From Clostridia bacterium (GTDB lineage Bacteria; Bacillota; Clostridia; Oscillospirales; Acutalibacteraceae): 64,000 nt of DNA. Location of the stretch: NCBI GenBank assembly GCA_017406805.1, contig JAFQXU010000032.1, positions 1 through 64,000 on the forward strand, read 5' to 3'. Shown one piece after another: positions 8,211 through 18,044 of this stretch. A model generated the notes under the pieces. The model was not told the DNA's origin and ran no database searches. It saw nothing but the letters and a program-made list of their open reading frames with translations. A program made the translations under genes and the position numbers. How positions within the stretch are numbered: position 1 is the first letter of the stretch; every line of letters starts with the position of its first letter.

Positions 8211-8798
8211 TTAATTTTTAACGCTTTCATTTATTACATTTTTGAGCATTTCCACTCCTTCTCCGGTTACCGAAGAAAAAAATATCTTTTTGATGTCTTT
8301 ATATTTTTCCAGTTCTTTTTCAAGTAATTTTTCCCTTAAATTTCTTTCTGTTTTGTTAAGTTTGTCGCACTTGGAAGCTACAATTACAAAATTAACCCCC
8401 CGAGAATATAAAAAATCTATCATTTGAAAATCCAACACTGAAGGAGTATGGCGCATATCAACTATCTGAACTATTAAAGGGATATTTCTTTCTAATTTAA
8501 AATACCCCTCCACAAGTTCCGACCAGCGCCTTTTTTCACTAAACGACACTTTTGCATAGCCATATCCGGGCAAATCAACAAACCTTAAATTTTTTAATTT
8601 ATAAAAGTTTATATTTATTGTTTTCCCAGGCTTAGAGCTTGTTCTGGCCAAAGATTTGCGGTTTAAAATCTTGTTTATAAGCGAAGATTTTCCAACATTA
8701 GATTTACCGGAAAACACTATTTCCGGTAAATTGTCATTTGAAATTTGATTTAAATTTCCCACAGATTTTTCAAAAATAGCTTCGTTAAAATTTATCAC
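8211..8798 (-). CDS. engB: Ribosome biogenesis GTP-binding protein YsxC/EngB
   Basis: Essential small GTPase needed for 50S subunit maturation. The 195-residue product has G1 FSGKSNVGKSSLIN near residues 30-43, G3 DLPGYGYAKV near 76-85, G4 SKCDK near 141-145 and G5 SSVTGEG near 174-180. It sits directly downstream of lon, a conserved Firmicutes pairing (lon-ysxC), with a 12-base gap. Confidence 0.97.
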   Translation of the reverse strand: MINFNEAIFEKSVGNLNQISNDNLPEIVFSGKSNVGKSSLINKILNRKSLARTSSKPGKTININFYKLKNLRFVDLPGYGYAKVSFSEKRRWSELVEGYFKLERNIPLIVQIVDMRHTPSVLDFQMIDFLYSRGVNFVIVASKCDKLNKTERNLREKLLEKELEKYKDIKKIFFSSVTGEGVEMLKNVINESVKN

Positions 8799-8810
8799 CG
8801 TAATCTCCTT

Positions 8811-11138
8811 TTAGATAATAGCACTACTAAAAACATCATTTAAACTGTCGGCAAAAACAAAATTAATTGCCTCTTTAACGCTGCCGTCAATTTCTTCTAT
8901 ATCGCCTTTATTCCCCGCCGGCACAATAACTGTTTTAACGCCATTTTTAAATGCCGCCATAGTTTTTTCTTTAAGCCCACCAATCGGCAAGACTTTTCCT
9001 TTTAGGGTTATTTCCCCCGTCATGGCAATCTTTGAATTTACCTTTTTCTTTTTAAGTGCAGAAACCAGCGCCGTGGCAATCGTCACACCCGCAGAAGGAC
9101 CATCTTTTGGAACTGCGCCCTCCGGTGCGTGAATATGAATGTCGTAATTTTTATAAAAATTTTCACTTATATTCAGTTTTTTGGCATTGCTACGAATATA
9201 GCTTGTGGCAATTTTTGCGGATTCTTTCATAACGTCTCCCAAAAGGCCTGTGGTTTCCACTTTCCCTTTGCCTTTCATAAGTAAGACTTCTATCGGCAAA
9301 ATTTCTCCTCCGACTGCCGTCCATGCCAAACCGTTAACTATTCCCACTTCGCTTTTCGCTTTATAATCTTTTTTGTATTTTTCCACGCCAAGCATTTCTT
9401 TTACTTTTTTGCTGTTTATGGCTATACATTTATCCTTATTTTTTGACTCTATTATTTTCTTTGCAACTTTTCTCATAACGGAAGAAAGCTTCCGCTCAAG
9501 TTCACGTACTCCGGCTTCTTTTGTGTATAAATCGATAATTAATCTTAAAGATTTATCATCAAATTTTAAATTTTTTTCTTTCATACCGTGCAACTTTATC
9601 TGCTTAGGTACCAAATGTTTTTTAGCAATATTAAATTTTTCTTCCGGAGTATAGCTGTAAAGATTAATTATTTCCATTCTATCATAAAGAGGTGACGGGA
9701 TTTTACTCGGGTCGTTAGCCGTAGCTATAAACATAACCTTGCTTAAATCAAACGGAACCTCAAGATATCTATCCACAAATTCGGAATTTTGCTCGGGGTC
9801 CAAAACTTCCAAAAGCGCGGAAGACGGATCGCCGTGATAATCTTTGGAAAGTTTATCTATTTCGTCAAGTAAAAACAGCGGATTATTTGTCTTGCACTGT
9901 TTTAAAAGCGAAATTATACGCCCCGGCATAGCGCCAACATACGTTTTTCTGTGCCCTCTTATTTCTGACTCATCGCCAAGTCCGCCCAAAGACATTCTTA
10001 CGTATTTTCTTCCAATTGCTCTTGCCAAAGATTTGGCAATAGAAGTTTTTCCTACTCCCGGCGGCCCCACCAAACATATAATTTGGCCTTTAACGCTGCC
10101 GGATAATTTCTTTACCGCCAAAAATTCCAAAATTCGTTCTTTAACTTTTTCTAATCCAAAATGGTCTTTATTTAAAACTTTTTCTGCATTTTTAAGGTCA
10201 ATTTTATCTTTGGAAGAATTATTCCAAGGCAGCGAAAAGCAAAGCTCCAAGTAACTTCTTAAAATATTTGCCTCTGCTGAACCTTGCGGTGTTTTAGATA
10301 AATTTTTACATTCTTCTTTTAATTTTTCATATGTATCTTTGGGCAATTTTAATTTTTCTAATTTGTTTATAAATTTTTCCGATTCGGTAACGGGGTCTTC
10401 AGAATCGCCCAATTCCTCGGACAAAAATTTTATTTGCTCTTTTATAAAATAATCTTTTTGAGTTTTATCCATGTTGTCTTTTATCTTTGAGGCAATCTCT
10501 TTTTGGTAAAAGAGAACATCATTTTCTTTGGATAAATATTCAGAAAGTTTTTCGGCTCTTTTTATAACGTCCAGTTCAGACAAAATTTCTTGCTTTTTTT
10601 CAAAATCAAGGTTAACATTTGCCGCAATATAATCGGCAGTTTCGGATAAAGCGGCTTTTGAATTAATTCTTAAAATCAAATCGGACGGAACCTGCCCCGA
10701 AACGCTCATATAATCCGAAAAAAGTTCATTTAAGCCGCGCAGCAAAGCTTCTGACTCTAAACTCGATTCGTCGTAGAGGTTATCTTGCTTTTCTTCTATT
10801 TTAGCCTGAATAAAATCCCCGCTGTCATCATAAAATTGTGCCTCTGCCCTGCACACACTTTCTATAAGCACTCTTGCCATATTATCGGTTTGTTTTAAAA
10901 TTTGCTTTATTTTAGCAAGTATTCCAAAAGAATAAATTTCGTTCTTTTTTGGATTATCGTCTTTAATATCTTTTTGAGCAGCCAAAAATATTAGCTGGTC
11001 AGAAGACATTGCCTTCTCCACAGCTAATATTGATTGTTTTCTACCCACATCAAATTGAAGCATCACGTTTGGAAACATAACAAAACCCCTAAGAGCCAGA
11101 ACGGGTATTAAGTTTCCGCCGTTTAATTTATTTTCTAT
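8811..11138 (-). CDS. lon: ATP-dependent Lon protease, probable AUA or AUU start
   Basis: AAA+ serine protease that degrades misfolded and regulatory proteins. Walker A is GPPGVGKTSIAKSL, the catalytic Ser is in PKDGPSAGVTIATAL, and the catalytic Lys is in the TLKGKVLPIGGLKEKTMAAF segment. The first in-frame ATG (11078) encodes the Met of MFPNVMLQFDVGR, but the Lon N-terminal strand NLIPVLALRGF is encoded just upstream in the same open frame, which runs back to TGA at 11147-11145. The only possible starts there are ATA 11138 and ATT 11144; AAAGGGG (11155-11149) is 10 or 4 bases before them. From ATA the product has 775 residues, a normal Lon length. Identity is certain; the start is inferred. 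Confidence 0.93.
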   Translation of the reverse strand: MENKLNGGNLIPVLALRGFVMFPNVMLQFDVGRKQSILAVEKAMSSDQLIFLAAQKDIKDDNPKKNEIYSFGILAKIKQILKQTDNMARVLIESVCRAEAQFYDDSGDFIQAKIEEKQDNLYDESSLESEALLRGLNELFSDYMSVSGQVPSDLILRINSKAALSETADYIAANVNLDFEKKQEILSELDVIKRAEKLSEYLSKENDVLFYQKEIASKIKDNMDKTQKDYFIKEQIKFLSEELGDSEDPVTESEKFINKLEKLKLPKDTYEKLKEECKNLSKTPQGSAEANILRSYLELCFSLPWNNSSKDKIDLKNAEKVLNKDHFGLEKVKERILEFLAVKKLSGSVKGQIICLVGPPGVGKTSIAKSLARAIGRKYVRMSLGGLGDESEIRGHRKTYVGAMPGRIISLLKQCKTNNPLFLLDEIDKLSKDYHGDPSSALLEVLDPEQNSEFVDRYLEVPFDLSKVMFIATANDPSKIPSPLYDRMEIINLYSYTPEEKFNIAKKHLVPKQIKLHGMKEKNLKFDDKSLRLIIDLYTKEAGVRELERKLSSVMRKVAKKIIESKNKDKCIAINSKKVKEMLGVEKYKKDYKAKSEVGIVNGLAWTAVGGEILPIEVLLMKGKGKVETTGLLGDVMKESAKIATSYIRSNAKKLNISENFYKNYDIHIHAPEGAVPKDGPSAGVTIATALVSALKKKKVNSKIAMTGEITLKGKVLPIGGLKEKTMAAFKNGVKTVIVPAGNKGDIEEIDGSVKEAINFVFADSLNDVFSSAII

Positions 11139-11160
11139 TTTAATTCAACCCCTTTTAATT

Positions 11161-12504
11161 TTAAGACGCATCGCTTGTTCGCGAAGAAGATTTTTTAGGA
11201 AGCTTATCGGAATTTACTTTAATTAAAATTGGAGTTCTGTCTTTATCACGCACAAATTCCGGCTCCTTTTTGCCGTTTATTGTGTCTTCATCTATTATAA
11301 CTTTTTCCACAGTAAAATCCGACGGCACATCGTACATAACTTTTTGAAGCGTCTCCTCTATTATAGAGCGAAGACCCCTTGCACCTATTTTTCTTTCAAT
11401 AGCTTTTTTTGCAACAGCCTCTAACGCAGGCTCTGTAAATTCAAGTTCCACTTTATCGAGTTCAAATAATTTTTTATACTGTTTAATAAGCGAATTTTTC
11501 GGCTTTGTAAGAATTTCAACGAGCGCTTTTTCGTCTAAACCATTTAAAGAAGCAATTACCGGCAATCTACCCACCAATTCCGGGATAAGGCCATACTTAA
11601 CAAAATCTTGCGGAATGGCTTTGCTCATCCAATCTTTGGAATTGATTTCTTCTCTGGTCATAACTTCGGCACCAAATCCCATCGAAGAGGTGCTGACTCG
11701 TTTTTCTATTATTTTTTCAATTCCCTCAAACGCTCCGCCGCAGATAAATAAAATATTTGACGTATCAATTTGAATAAATTCCTGCTGAGGATGCTTACGG
11801 CCGCCTTTTGGAGGTACACTGGAAACGGTTCCTTCAATTATTTTTAAAAGCGCTTGCTGTACTCCTTCGCCGCTTACATCTCTTGTGATTGAAGCGTTTT
11901 CTGATTTTCTTGAAATTTTGTCTATCTCATCAACGTATATAATTCCGCGTTGCGCTTTTTCTATATCAAAATCAGCATTTTGAATTAATTTTAGCAAAAT
12001 ATTTTCCACGTCTTCGCCAACATATCCGGCTTCGGTTAAAGTTGTGGCATCGGCAATGGCAAAAGGAACGTCAAGAAACTTGGCCAAAGTTTGAGCTAAA
12101 AGAGTTTTTCCAACACCTGTGGGACCCAAAAGCAAAATATTGCTCTTTTTTAATTCCACATCGTTTTCTTCGCCACCAAAAAATATTCTTTTATAATGAT
12201 TATAAACCGCAACAGAAAGCGCCAATTTGGCTCTTTCTTGCCCAATTACATATTCATCTAAATATTTTTTTATTTCATGAGGCTTTGGAAGAACTTTATT
12301 TCCGCTAATTGATGGCTTTGATTTTTTAGTATTTGCAGAGCTGTTCGGGTTTGCTTCTCTATCTAAAATAGAGATGCAAAGTTCTACGCATTCATCACAA
12401 ATGCATACCCCTGGGCCTGCCACCAATTTTTTGGCTTCGCTTTGCGGTTTTCCGCAAAATGAACAGCATAGTTCTCTTTCTCTACTTCCTCTTTTTATGC
12501 TCAT
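11161..12504 (-). CDS. clpX: ClpX, ATPase subunit of the ClpXP protease
   Basis: Unfoldase that delivers substrates to ClpP. The product, about 447 residues, has the N-terminal zinc-binding domain (CSFCGK ... CDEC, near residues 14-40), Walker [15 protein letters not shown], Walker [10 protein letters not shown], sensor and C-terminal domains, and the ClpP-binding loop sequence IGF-like region near [14 protein letters not shown] 12504 is preferred over the in-frame GTG 12516 because GGTGAT precedes it at good spacing. It lies between clpP and lon, as is common in Clostridia. Confidence 0.97.
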   Translation of the reverse strand: MSIKRGSRERELCCSFCGKPQSEAKKLVAGPGVCICDECVELCISILDREANPNSSANTKKSKPSISGNKVLPKPHEIKKYLDEYVIGQERAKLALSVAVYNHYKRIFFGGEENDVELKKSNILLLGPTGVGKTLLAQTLAKFLDVPFAIADATTLTEAGYVGEDVENILLKLIQNADFDIEKAQRGIIYVDEIDKISRKSENASITRDVSGEGVQQALLKIIEGTVSSVPPKGGRKHPQQEFIQIDTSNILFICGGAFEGIEKIIEKRVSTSSMGFGAEVMTREEINSKDWMSKAIPQDFVKYGLIPELVGRLPVIASLNGLDEKALVEILTKPKNSLIKQYKKLFELDKVELEFTEPALEAVAKKAIERKIGARGLRSIIEETLQKVMYDVPSDFTVEKVIIDEDTINGKKEPEFVRDKDRTPILIKVNSDKLPKKSSSRTSDAS

Positions 12505-12538
12505 AAATATCACCAATTCCTAACACATAACTTTTTTA

Positions 12539-13120
12539 CTATCTTTTAGATATTACTTTATCTATAATACCGTATTCTTGAGCTTCTGCTGCTGTCATAA
12601 AATTATCACGTTCGGTATCTTTTGCTACTATGTCTATCGGCTTACCTGTTTTTTCTGATAATATCTTATTAAGACGCTCTTTTGTTTTTAAAATGTGCTG
12701 TGCATGTATATTAATGTCTGTTGCTTGACCTTTTGCACCACCGCTTGGCTGATGAATCATTATGTCACTGTTTGGAAGTGCATATCTTTTGCCTTTAGCT
12801 CCTGCAGCAAGCAAAAATGCTCCCATACTTGCGGCCAAACCAATACAAATTGTTGATACATCGCATTTAATGTACTGCATTGTATCGTATATTGCCAAAC
12901 CGTCCGTTACCGAACCACCTGGGCTGTTTATATAAAGGCTTATGTCTTTGGAGGCGTCTTGCCCTTCCAAATACAAAAGCTGCGCTACAACAAGCCCTGC
13001 AGAAGTTGAATTAACTTCTTCATTAAGCATTACTATTCTGTCATTTAAAAGCCTTGAAAAAATATCGTATGAACGTTCTCCACGACCGGTTTGCTCCACT
13101 ACATAAGGTACTAAACTCAT
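12539..13120 (-). CDS. clpP: ClpP, proteolytic subunit of Clp proteases
   Basis: Tetradecameric serine protease. The 193-residue product has the catalytic Ser in [14 protein letters not shown] (about residue 97), His in [12 protein letters not shown] (about 122) and Asp in KDTERDNFM (about 171). Length and motifs are normal. It sits between tig and clpX, giving the order tig-clpP-clpX-lon on the transcribed strand, which couples a ribosome-bound chaperone to the main cytosolic proteases. Confidence 0.98.
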   Translation of the reverse strand: MSLVPYVVEQTGRGERSYDIFSRLLNDRIVMLNEEVNSTSAGLVVAQLLYLEGQDASKDISLYINSPGGSVTDGLAIYDTMQYIKCDVSTICIGLAASMGAFLLAAGAKGKRYALPNSDIMIHQPSGGAKGQATDINIHAQHILKTKERLNKILSEKTGKPIDIVAKDTERDNFMTAAEAQEYGIIDKVISKR

Positions 13121-13197
13121 TATAAATCACCCTTTTTGTAATAATTACGGCATAATTAATAATTTGCCAAAATTTATATTCTTATACAAGATTATAA

Positions 13198-14484
13198 TTA
13201 TTTTTCCACCACGCTGGATTTTATAAGTTCCATTGCTTTTTCTTTAAGAAGGTCTTTTTTAAGATCCTCTTTCATAACAAAATTCTTAACTTGTTCTGGT
13301 TTTAATCTATAAGCCTCGGCTAACTTTTTGTATTCTTCTTCAATGTCTTTGTCGGAAACTTCAATTTTTTCAAGTTCGGCTACTTTTTTAAGCCCCAAAC
13401 TCAACTTCACTGCGCTTTCAGCCTGCGGGCGGAAAGTTTCTTCTAAACGTTCTTGTGTTGTTCCTGTATATTTTACATAGTCTTTAAGATTAAGGCCTTG
13501 CGGTTTTAGTCTATAATCAAAATCTCTTAAAAGTTCTTTTATTTTATTTTTTATAAGAGCTTCGGGAATATCTGCTTTAACCAATTTTATAAATTCATCA
13601 ATTGCTTCGTTTTCAAGTTTATGTTTTGCCTGATGTTTTTTGTTTTCTGCAATTTTTTTCTTTAGATCTTTTTTGAATTCATCAACGCTGTCAAATTCGC
13701 TTATATCTTTAACGAATTCTTCGTCAAATTCAGGCAATTCCCTTTTTTGAATTTTATTGATTTTTATTTTAAAGACGGCGTCTTTTCCGGCCAAATTTTC
13801 AGCGTGATAATCATCGGGGAATTTTACGTTTATTTCAAATTCTTCGCCTGTTTTATGCCCCGCTACTTGTTCCTCAAATCCGGCAATAAATTGCTTTTTG
13901 CCAAGTTCAAGTGCCACATCTTCGGCTTTTCCGTTGTCAAATGGTTCACCATCTACAAACCCTTCAAAATTTATATTGGCAATATCGCCCATCTCTGCCG
14001 GTTTGTCTTCCACGGTAATTAATCTGCTGTTTTTAGATCTTATCAGTTCAATTTCTTTTTCCACGTCTTTTTCGGTAACTTTTGAACTTTCTTGCTTAGA
14101 AACTTTTATTCCTTTGTAGTTTTCAACGGTTACTTCCGGCATTACGGTAACTTTTACTTTAAAATCAAGGCCGTCTTCTTTGCTCATTTTTACCATTTCA
14201 AAATCAATATGATCGTCAACGAGTTCTAATTCTGCTTTTTTTGCAGCCTCATCAACTGCATAAGGATAAATCGCATTTACTGCATCTTCATAAAAAACTC
14301 CCTCACCATAAAATTTTTCAATAAACTTTCTTGGTGCTTTACCCTTTCTAAACCCGGGAATGGATATTTTTCCTTTTTGGCGATTGTATGCTTTATCCAC
14401 CTCTTTGTTAAAATCCTCGGGCGAAACAAAAATTTCCAACTCCCAACGATTAACGTCTATTTTTTTTGATGATTTGAGTTCCAT
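13198..14484 (-). CDS. tig: Trigger factor
   Basis: Ribosome-associated chaperone with peptidyl-prolyl isomerase activity. The product is about 428 residues. The ribosome-binding signature GFRKGKAPRKFIEKFYG lies near residues 43-59, the FKBP-type PPIase domain near 155-245 (MGDIANINFEGFVDG, GKKQFIAGFEEQVAGHKTGE), and a helical C-terminal domain follows. ATG 14484 (MELKSSKK) is preferred to an upstream in-frame start because AAAGGAAG is well placed before it. It is first in the tig-clpP-clpX-lon series. Confidence 0.96.
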   Translation of the reverse strand: MELKSSKKIDVNRWELEIFVSPEDFNKEVDKAYNRQKGKISIPGFRKGKAPRKFIEKFYGEGVFYEDAVNAIYPYAVDEAAKKAELELVDDHIDFEMVKMSKEDGLDFKVKVTVMPEVTVENYKGIKVSKQESSKVTEKDVEKEIELIRSKNSRLITVEDKPAEMGDIANINFEGFVDGEPFDNGKAEDVALELGKKQFIAGFEEQVAGHKTGEEFEINVKFPDDYHAENLAGKDAVFKIKINKIQKRELPEFDEEFVKDISEFDSVDEFKKDLKKKIAENKKHQAKHKLENEAIDEFIKLVKADIPEALIKNKIKELLRDFDYRLKPQGLNLKDYVKYTGTTQERLEETFRPQAESAVKLSLGLKKVAELEKIEVSDKDIEEEYKKLAEAYRLKPEQVKNFVMKEDLKKDLLKEKAMELIKSSVVEK

Positions 14485-14551
14485 TTTTAAATAACTTCCT
14501 TTCAAAATATAAAAATTTAAGTTTTATGTAAATGAAATTTACAAAATTATC

Positions 14552-15241
14552 TTACGCAACCTTTACCGGTGAAAAATTCAGATAATCACACGATATAAGC
14601 TTAAAATTTATTCCTTTGTAATTACCCTCCACAATGTTTTTGGTTGCGTCACTACCGTGAATATGTCCATAATAACACTTTTTCACATTTCTTTCAATTA
14701 AAATATTAATAATTTTTGTAGATTCTTCCGAACCATACACCGGCGGATAGTGCAAAAACACAATGGGTTCAAGGTTTTGTATGGTGTTAAAATTTAAAGA
14801 GTTTTCAAGCCTAATTATTTCCCTATTTAAAATTTTTTCATCGTTTTCCTCTTTTGCATCGTAAAGCCAGCCCCTTGTGCCGCATATTAATTTGCCCTCT
14901 ACCTCCGCGGAAGAATTATGAAGCACCTGCAAAGTGTCAAAACCGTTTTCTTTAAAAAATCTATCGATTTTAGCCTTAGTACTCCACCAGTAGTCATGGT
15001 TTCCTTTTATAAAGATTTTTTTACCGGGCAATTTATTTATAAAATCAAAATCCTTAATAGCTTCTTCCAGGCTCATAGCCCAGGATATATCGCCCGCCAC
15101 AACAACAGTATCGTCACCGGAAACAATCTTTTCCCAGTTTCCCTTTAATCTTTCGGTATAATTCTCCCACCCGGGAAACACATCCATAGATTTTTGGCTA
15201 TTAAACGAAAGATGCAAATCAGAAATTGCGTATATAGACAT
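14552..15241 (-). CDS. Calcineurin-like metallophosphoesterase
   Basis: Cytoplasmic dinuclear metal phosphoesterase; substrate unknown. The 229-residue product has the family motifs in order: SDLHLSF near the N-terminus, GDISWAM near residue 47, GNHDYWW near 80, HYPPV near 165 and GHIHGSD near 196. It lies between the dipeptidase and tig without an obvious terminator. A 7-bp palindrome (14527-14543) lies just after its stop. The family cannot be assigned a substrate from sequence alone. Confidence 0.88.
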   Translation of the reverse strand: MSIYAISDLHLSFNSQKSMDVFPGWENYTERLKGNWEKIVSGDDTVVVAGDISWAMSLEEAIKDFDFINKLPGKKIFIKGNHDYWWSTKAKIDRFFKENGFDTLQVLHNSSAEVEGKLICGTRGWLYDAKEENDEKILNREIIRLENSLNFNTIQNLEPIVFLHYPPVYGSEESTKIINILIERNVKKCYYGHIHGSDATKNIVEGNYKGINFKLISCDYLNFSPVKVA

Positions 15242-15258
15242 TCTTACTCCTTTTTTAT

Positions 15259-16170
15259 TTATTTTATATGTAATTTCATGAATTCATAAGCGTTTTCAAA
15301 AAACAATTTTTTAACCAAATTTTCTTTATAATTCTTTTTTAAAAAATATTCATACAAATTCTCTATTTTTTCAAGGCTGTTAATTTCGGGCGGAACTTCT
15401 GCACCGTCAAAATCGCTGCCAATACTGACGGCATTTTCTCCGCCAAGCTCCCAAAAATGTTCGGCGTGCTTTATAATGTCGTCAAATCCAGCTTTTTTGT
15501 TTGAATTCAAAAACTCGCTGCAAAACGTTATTCCAACAACACCCCCGCGATTTTTGATTTCAAGGAATTGGCTATCTGTTAAATTTCTTTTATGAGGGCA
15601 AATACTATATGAATTGGAATGCGTTGCAATAAATGGTTTCTCTGCTATTTTGGCAACATCATAAAAAAGTTTTTCGCTTGCATGTGATACATCTATTATT
15701 ATACCATAAGCTTCCATTTTTTTCACTACTTGTTCCCCAAATTTTGTAATTCCTTCCGGGCAAACTACACCGCATCCATCTCCGATTTCGCATTTCCCGT
15801 TCCAAGTAAGTGTCATTATTTTAACGTTATTTTCTGCCAAATATTTAACTTTTTGAATATCGCCACCTAAAACCGCACCGCCTTCCACAGTAATAATAAC
15901 GCATTTTTCAGTTTTAAAATCATCAGGAGTTTTTATTATATTAAAACCACCTTTTTCAGGCTCGTTTTTTAGCTTATTAATGCAACCGTCAAACAAATTA
16001 AGCGCTTTTACCCCACGATATTCGTCGGGTATCCACGCGGCAAAACACTGAATATACTTTTCAAACCTATTTGATTTTTCAAAAGAAACATGAAAATCGT
16101 TTTTATAAATGCTTTTGTTTTCTTTATATGCCCTGTAAAGCGTATCGCAATGCAAATCAAAAAATCTCAT
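15259..16170 (-). CDS. Membrane-dipeptidase-like peptidase, family M19
   Basis: Zinc dipeptidase of the renal dipeptidase family, hydrolysing dipeptides. Metal ligands appear in FDLHCDTLYRA at the start, VEGGAVLGG near residue 116, DVSHAS near 178 and THSNSYSICPHKRN near 200, with GSDFDGAE near 260. The product is about 303 residues. GGAGG precedes ATG 16170, which lies inside the 3' end of yraN, so the two overlap by 14 bases. There is no signal peptide, so it probably acts in the cytoplasm. Confidence 0.9.
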   Translation of the reverse strand: MRFFDLHCDTLYRAYKENKSIYKNDFHVSFEKSNRFEKYIQCFAAWIPDEYRGVKALNLFDGCINKLKNEPEKGGFNIIKTPDDFKTEKCVIITVEGGAVLGGDIQKVKYLAENNVKIMTLTWNGKCEIGDGCGVVCPEGITKFGEQVVKKMEAYGIIIDVSHASEKLFYDVAKIAEKPFIATHSNSYSICPHKRNLTDSQFLEIKNRGGVVGITFCSEFLNSNKKAGFDDIIKHAEHFWELGGENAVSIGSDFDGAEVPPEINSLEKIENLYEYFLKKNYKENLVKKLFFENAYEFMKLHIK

Positions 16171-16540
16171 CAAAATCCTCCAAAGAAAAAGCATTATCAA
16201 TGTAGTCCACTTTATATTTTCCGCCGGGGTAAGCGGTTATTAACACAACGTCAAATTTAGGCTGCAAATCCACATCATTTTTCATAAGGTATATTTCTGC
16301 GGTTTTTATTATTTTGATTTGTTTGTTTTTATCCACAGAATAAACGCCGTCAATAATCGAATTCGATTTGCGAGTTTTTACTTCTATAAAATTAATATAT
16401 TTATCATCGCAGGAAATTATATCTATTTCGCCGTATCTGCTGTGATAATTTCTTACCAAAATTTTTTTGTTTTGCACTTTTAAAATATAATCACAAGCTA
16501 TATTTTCGCCCGTGTTTCCTATACTTTTTGAATCTTTCAT
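16157..16540 (-). CDS. yraN: YraN family (UPF0102) endonuclease-like protein
   Basis: Small protein of the restriction-endonuclease-like fold. The 127-residue product shows the core GENIACDYIL, RNYHSRYGEIDIISCDD and FIEVKTR, with the E-D-ExK metal-binding pattern. Its cellular role is not established. It lies next to rnhB, the usual neighbour in Firmicutes, suggesting a link to nucleic-acid repair or processing. It overlaps the downstream dipeptidase gene. Confidence 0.93.
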   Translation of the reverse strand: MKDSKSIGNTGENIACDYILKVQNKKILVRNYHSRYGEIDIISCDDKYINFIEVKTRKSNSIIDGVYSVDKNKQIKIIKTAEIYLMKNDVDLQPKFDVVLITAYPGGKYKVDYIDNAFSLEDFDEIF

Positions 16541-16545
16541 TTTAT

Positions 16546-17148
16546 TTACTTCCCAATTATTTTTGTAAGAAAACTCTTACGATGAATTGGGCAAGGGCCA
16601 TATTTTTTTATCATTTCGGTATGAAGCGCCGTACCATATCCTTTGTGCTTTTCAAAATGGTACTCGGGATATTTTTCGGCTTCTTTTTTCATTTCTCTGT
16701 CCCTTGTTACTTTGGCCAAAATAGATGCGCAGGCAATGCTTTGCGACAAGCTGTCGCCCTTTATCAAAGAGCATGATTTATATTTCCAATCGGGAAGCCT
16801 GTTGCCGTCTACAATCGTAAAATCAGGGGCTATTTTTAAACCACCTACTGCCCTTTTCATTGCCAAAAACGTTGCACCCAATATATTATACTTTTCTATT
16901 TCTTCCGGGGTGGCAAATGCCACGGAATAATCTTTTGCTTCTTTTTTAATTACATCGTAGAGGTGTTCTCTTTTTTTCTCGGTTAATTTTTTTGAATCAT
17001 TTACACCATCAATTACTTTACCGTACGGCAAAACAACAGCAGCGGCATAAACAGACCCTGCCAAAGGTCCTCTTCCGGCTTCGTCCACTCCACAAACGGT
17101 TTTTAATCCGTTTTCACTATACAATTTTTCATAATAAAGCCAATCCAT
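16546..17148 (-). CDS. rnhB: Ribonuclease HII
   Basis: Removes ribonucleotides from RNA-DNA duplexes, starting ribonucleotide excision repair. The 200-residue product has the signature CGVDEAGRGPLAGSVYAAAV near residues 19-38, carrying the catalytic DE pair; further acidic residues are in ILAKVTRDREM and near FTIVDGN. Length is normal. It lies between rbgA and yraN in the conserved rplS-rbgA-rnhB-yraN neighbourhood. Confidence 0.97.
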   Translation of the reverse strand: MDWLYYEKLYSENGLKTVCGVDEAGRGPLAGSVYAAAVVLPYGKVIDGVNDSKKLTEKKREHLYDVIKKEAKDYSVAFATPEEIEKYNILGATFLAMKRAVGGLKIAPDFTIVDGNRLPDWKYKSCSLIKGDSLSQSIACASILAKVTRDREMKKEAEKYPEYHFEKHKGYGTALHTEMIKKYGPCPIHRKSFLTKIIGK

Positions 17149-17165
17149 ATTTAAAACCTCTTAAA

Positions 17166-18032
17166 TTATAAATTTTCCAGCGTTAAATTGCCCAGTTTAC
17201 CATTTCTGTAATTTTCTAAAATCATGTTGGAAGTCCTTAAAAAATCCACTTCTCCGCCTGATTTTATCATTCCTCGCTTTTTACCTATGTAATTAATAAG
17301 TTCTACGGCATCATAATCTTTAGCCAAATTTTCGTCTAAACCAAACTTACTACAAAGAATATCAAGGTAATTTATTTTTATTTTTTTTATAAATTCAAAA
17401 GCCAAGTTTTCCGTATCTAAAATTTGATCTTTTATAGCACCCGTAAACGCAAGGTTATAAGCCATTTCATTGCTTTCGAATTTTGGCCATAACACCCCCG
17501 GAGTATCCAGAATTTCTATACTATTACCCACGAAAAACCAATTTACACGTCTGGTAACACCCGGCCTGTTTTCAACTTTTGCTTTGGAATTTTTTGCAAG
17601 GCGGTTTATAATTGAAGATTTACCAACGTTTGGAATACCAACAATCATTATTCTAAGGCTCTGGTTTAAAATTCCTTTTGATTTCCATTTTTCCAGCTTT
17701 TCTTTCATTACGATGTTTACCTTTTTCTTAAAATTCGCGGCATCAACACCATTTTTTATACTGAAAAGCACAGCGGGAACGCCACTGCTTTCAAAATAAC
17801 CAAGCCATTTTTCATTTTGACATTTATCGGCAAGGTCGCTTTTGTTTATTATAATTATTCTCGGCTTTGAACCAATAATCGAGCTAATATCGGGATTCCG
17901 GCTGCTAATCGGTATCCTGGCGTCTATAACCTCGGCAACCATATCCACTTTTTTTAAATTTTCTTTTAGATCTCTTTCGGTTTTTGCCATATGCCCCGGA
18001 AACCAGTTTATATTTGCTTTGTTTTCATCCAT
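17166..18032 (-). CDS. rbgA: Ribosome assembly GTPase RbgA (YlqF)
   Basis: Circularly permuted GTPase required for late 50S assembly. The N-terminus NINWFPGHMAKTERDLKE is family-typical. The motif order is permuted: G4 NKSDLA comes first, then G1 GIPNVGKSSIIN near residue 128 and G3 DTPGV. A C-terminal RNA-binding domain follows. ATG 18032 is chosen over 18038 because GGAG is 9 bases from it and only 3 from the other. The nucleoside phosphorylase gene lies 12 bases upstream. Confidence 0.96.
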   Translation of the reverse strand: MDENKANINWFPGHMAKTERDLKENLKKVDMVAEVIDARIPISSRNPDISSIIGSKPRIIIINKSDLADKCQNEKWLGYFESSGVPAVLFSIKNGVDAANFKKKVNIVMKEKLEKWKSKGILNQSLRIMIVGIPNVGKSSIINRLAKNSKAKVENRPGVTRRVNWFFVGNSIEILDTPGVLWPKFESNEMAYNLAFTGAIKDQILDTENLAFEFIKKIKINYLDILCSKFGLDENLAKDYDAVELINYIGKKRGMIKSGGEVDFLRTSNMILENYRNGKLGNLTLENL

Positions 18033-18044
18033 GAACATCGTCTC

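Noticed and set aside
14527..14543. 7-bp palindrome as terminator after the phosphoesterase
   Set aside because: The loop is only 3 bases and no T-run follows; it could not be supported as a terminator.
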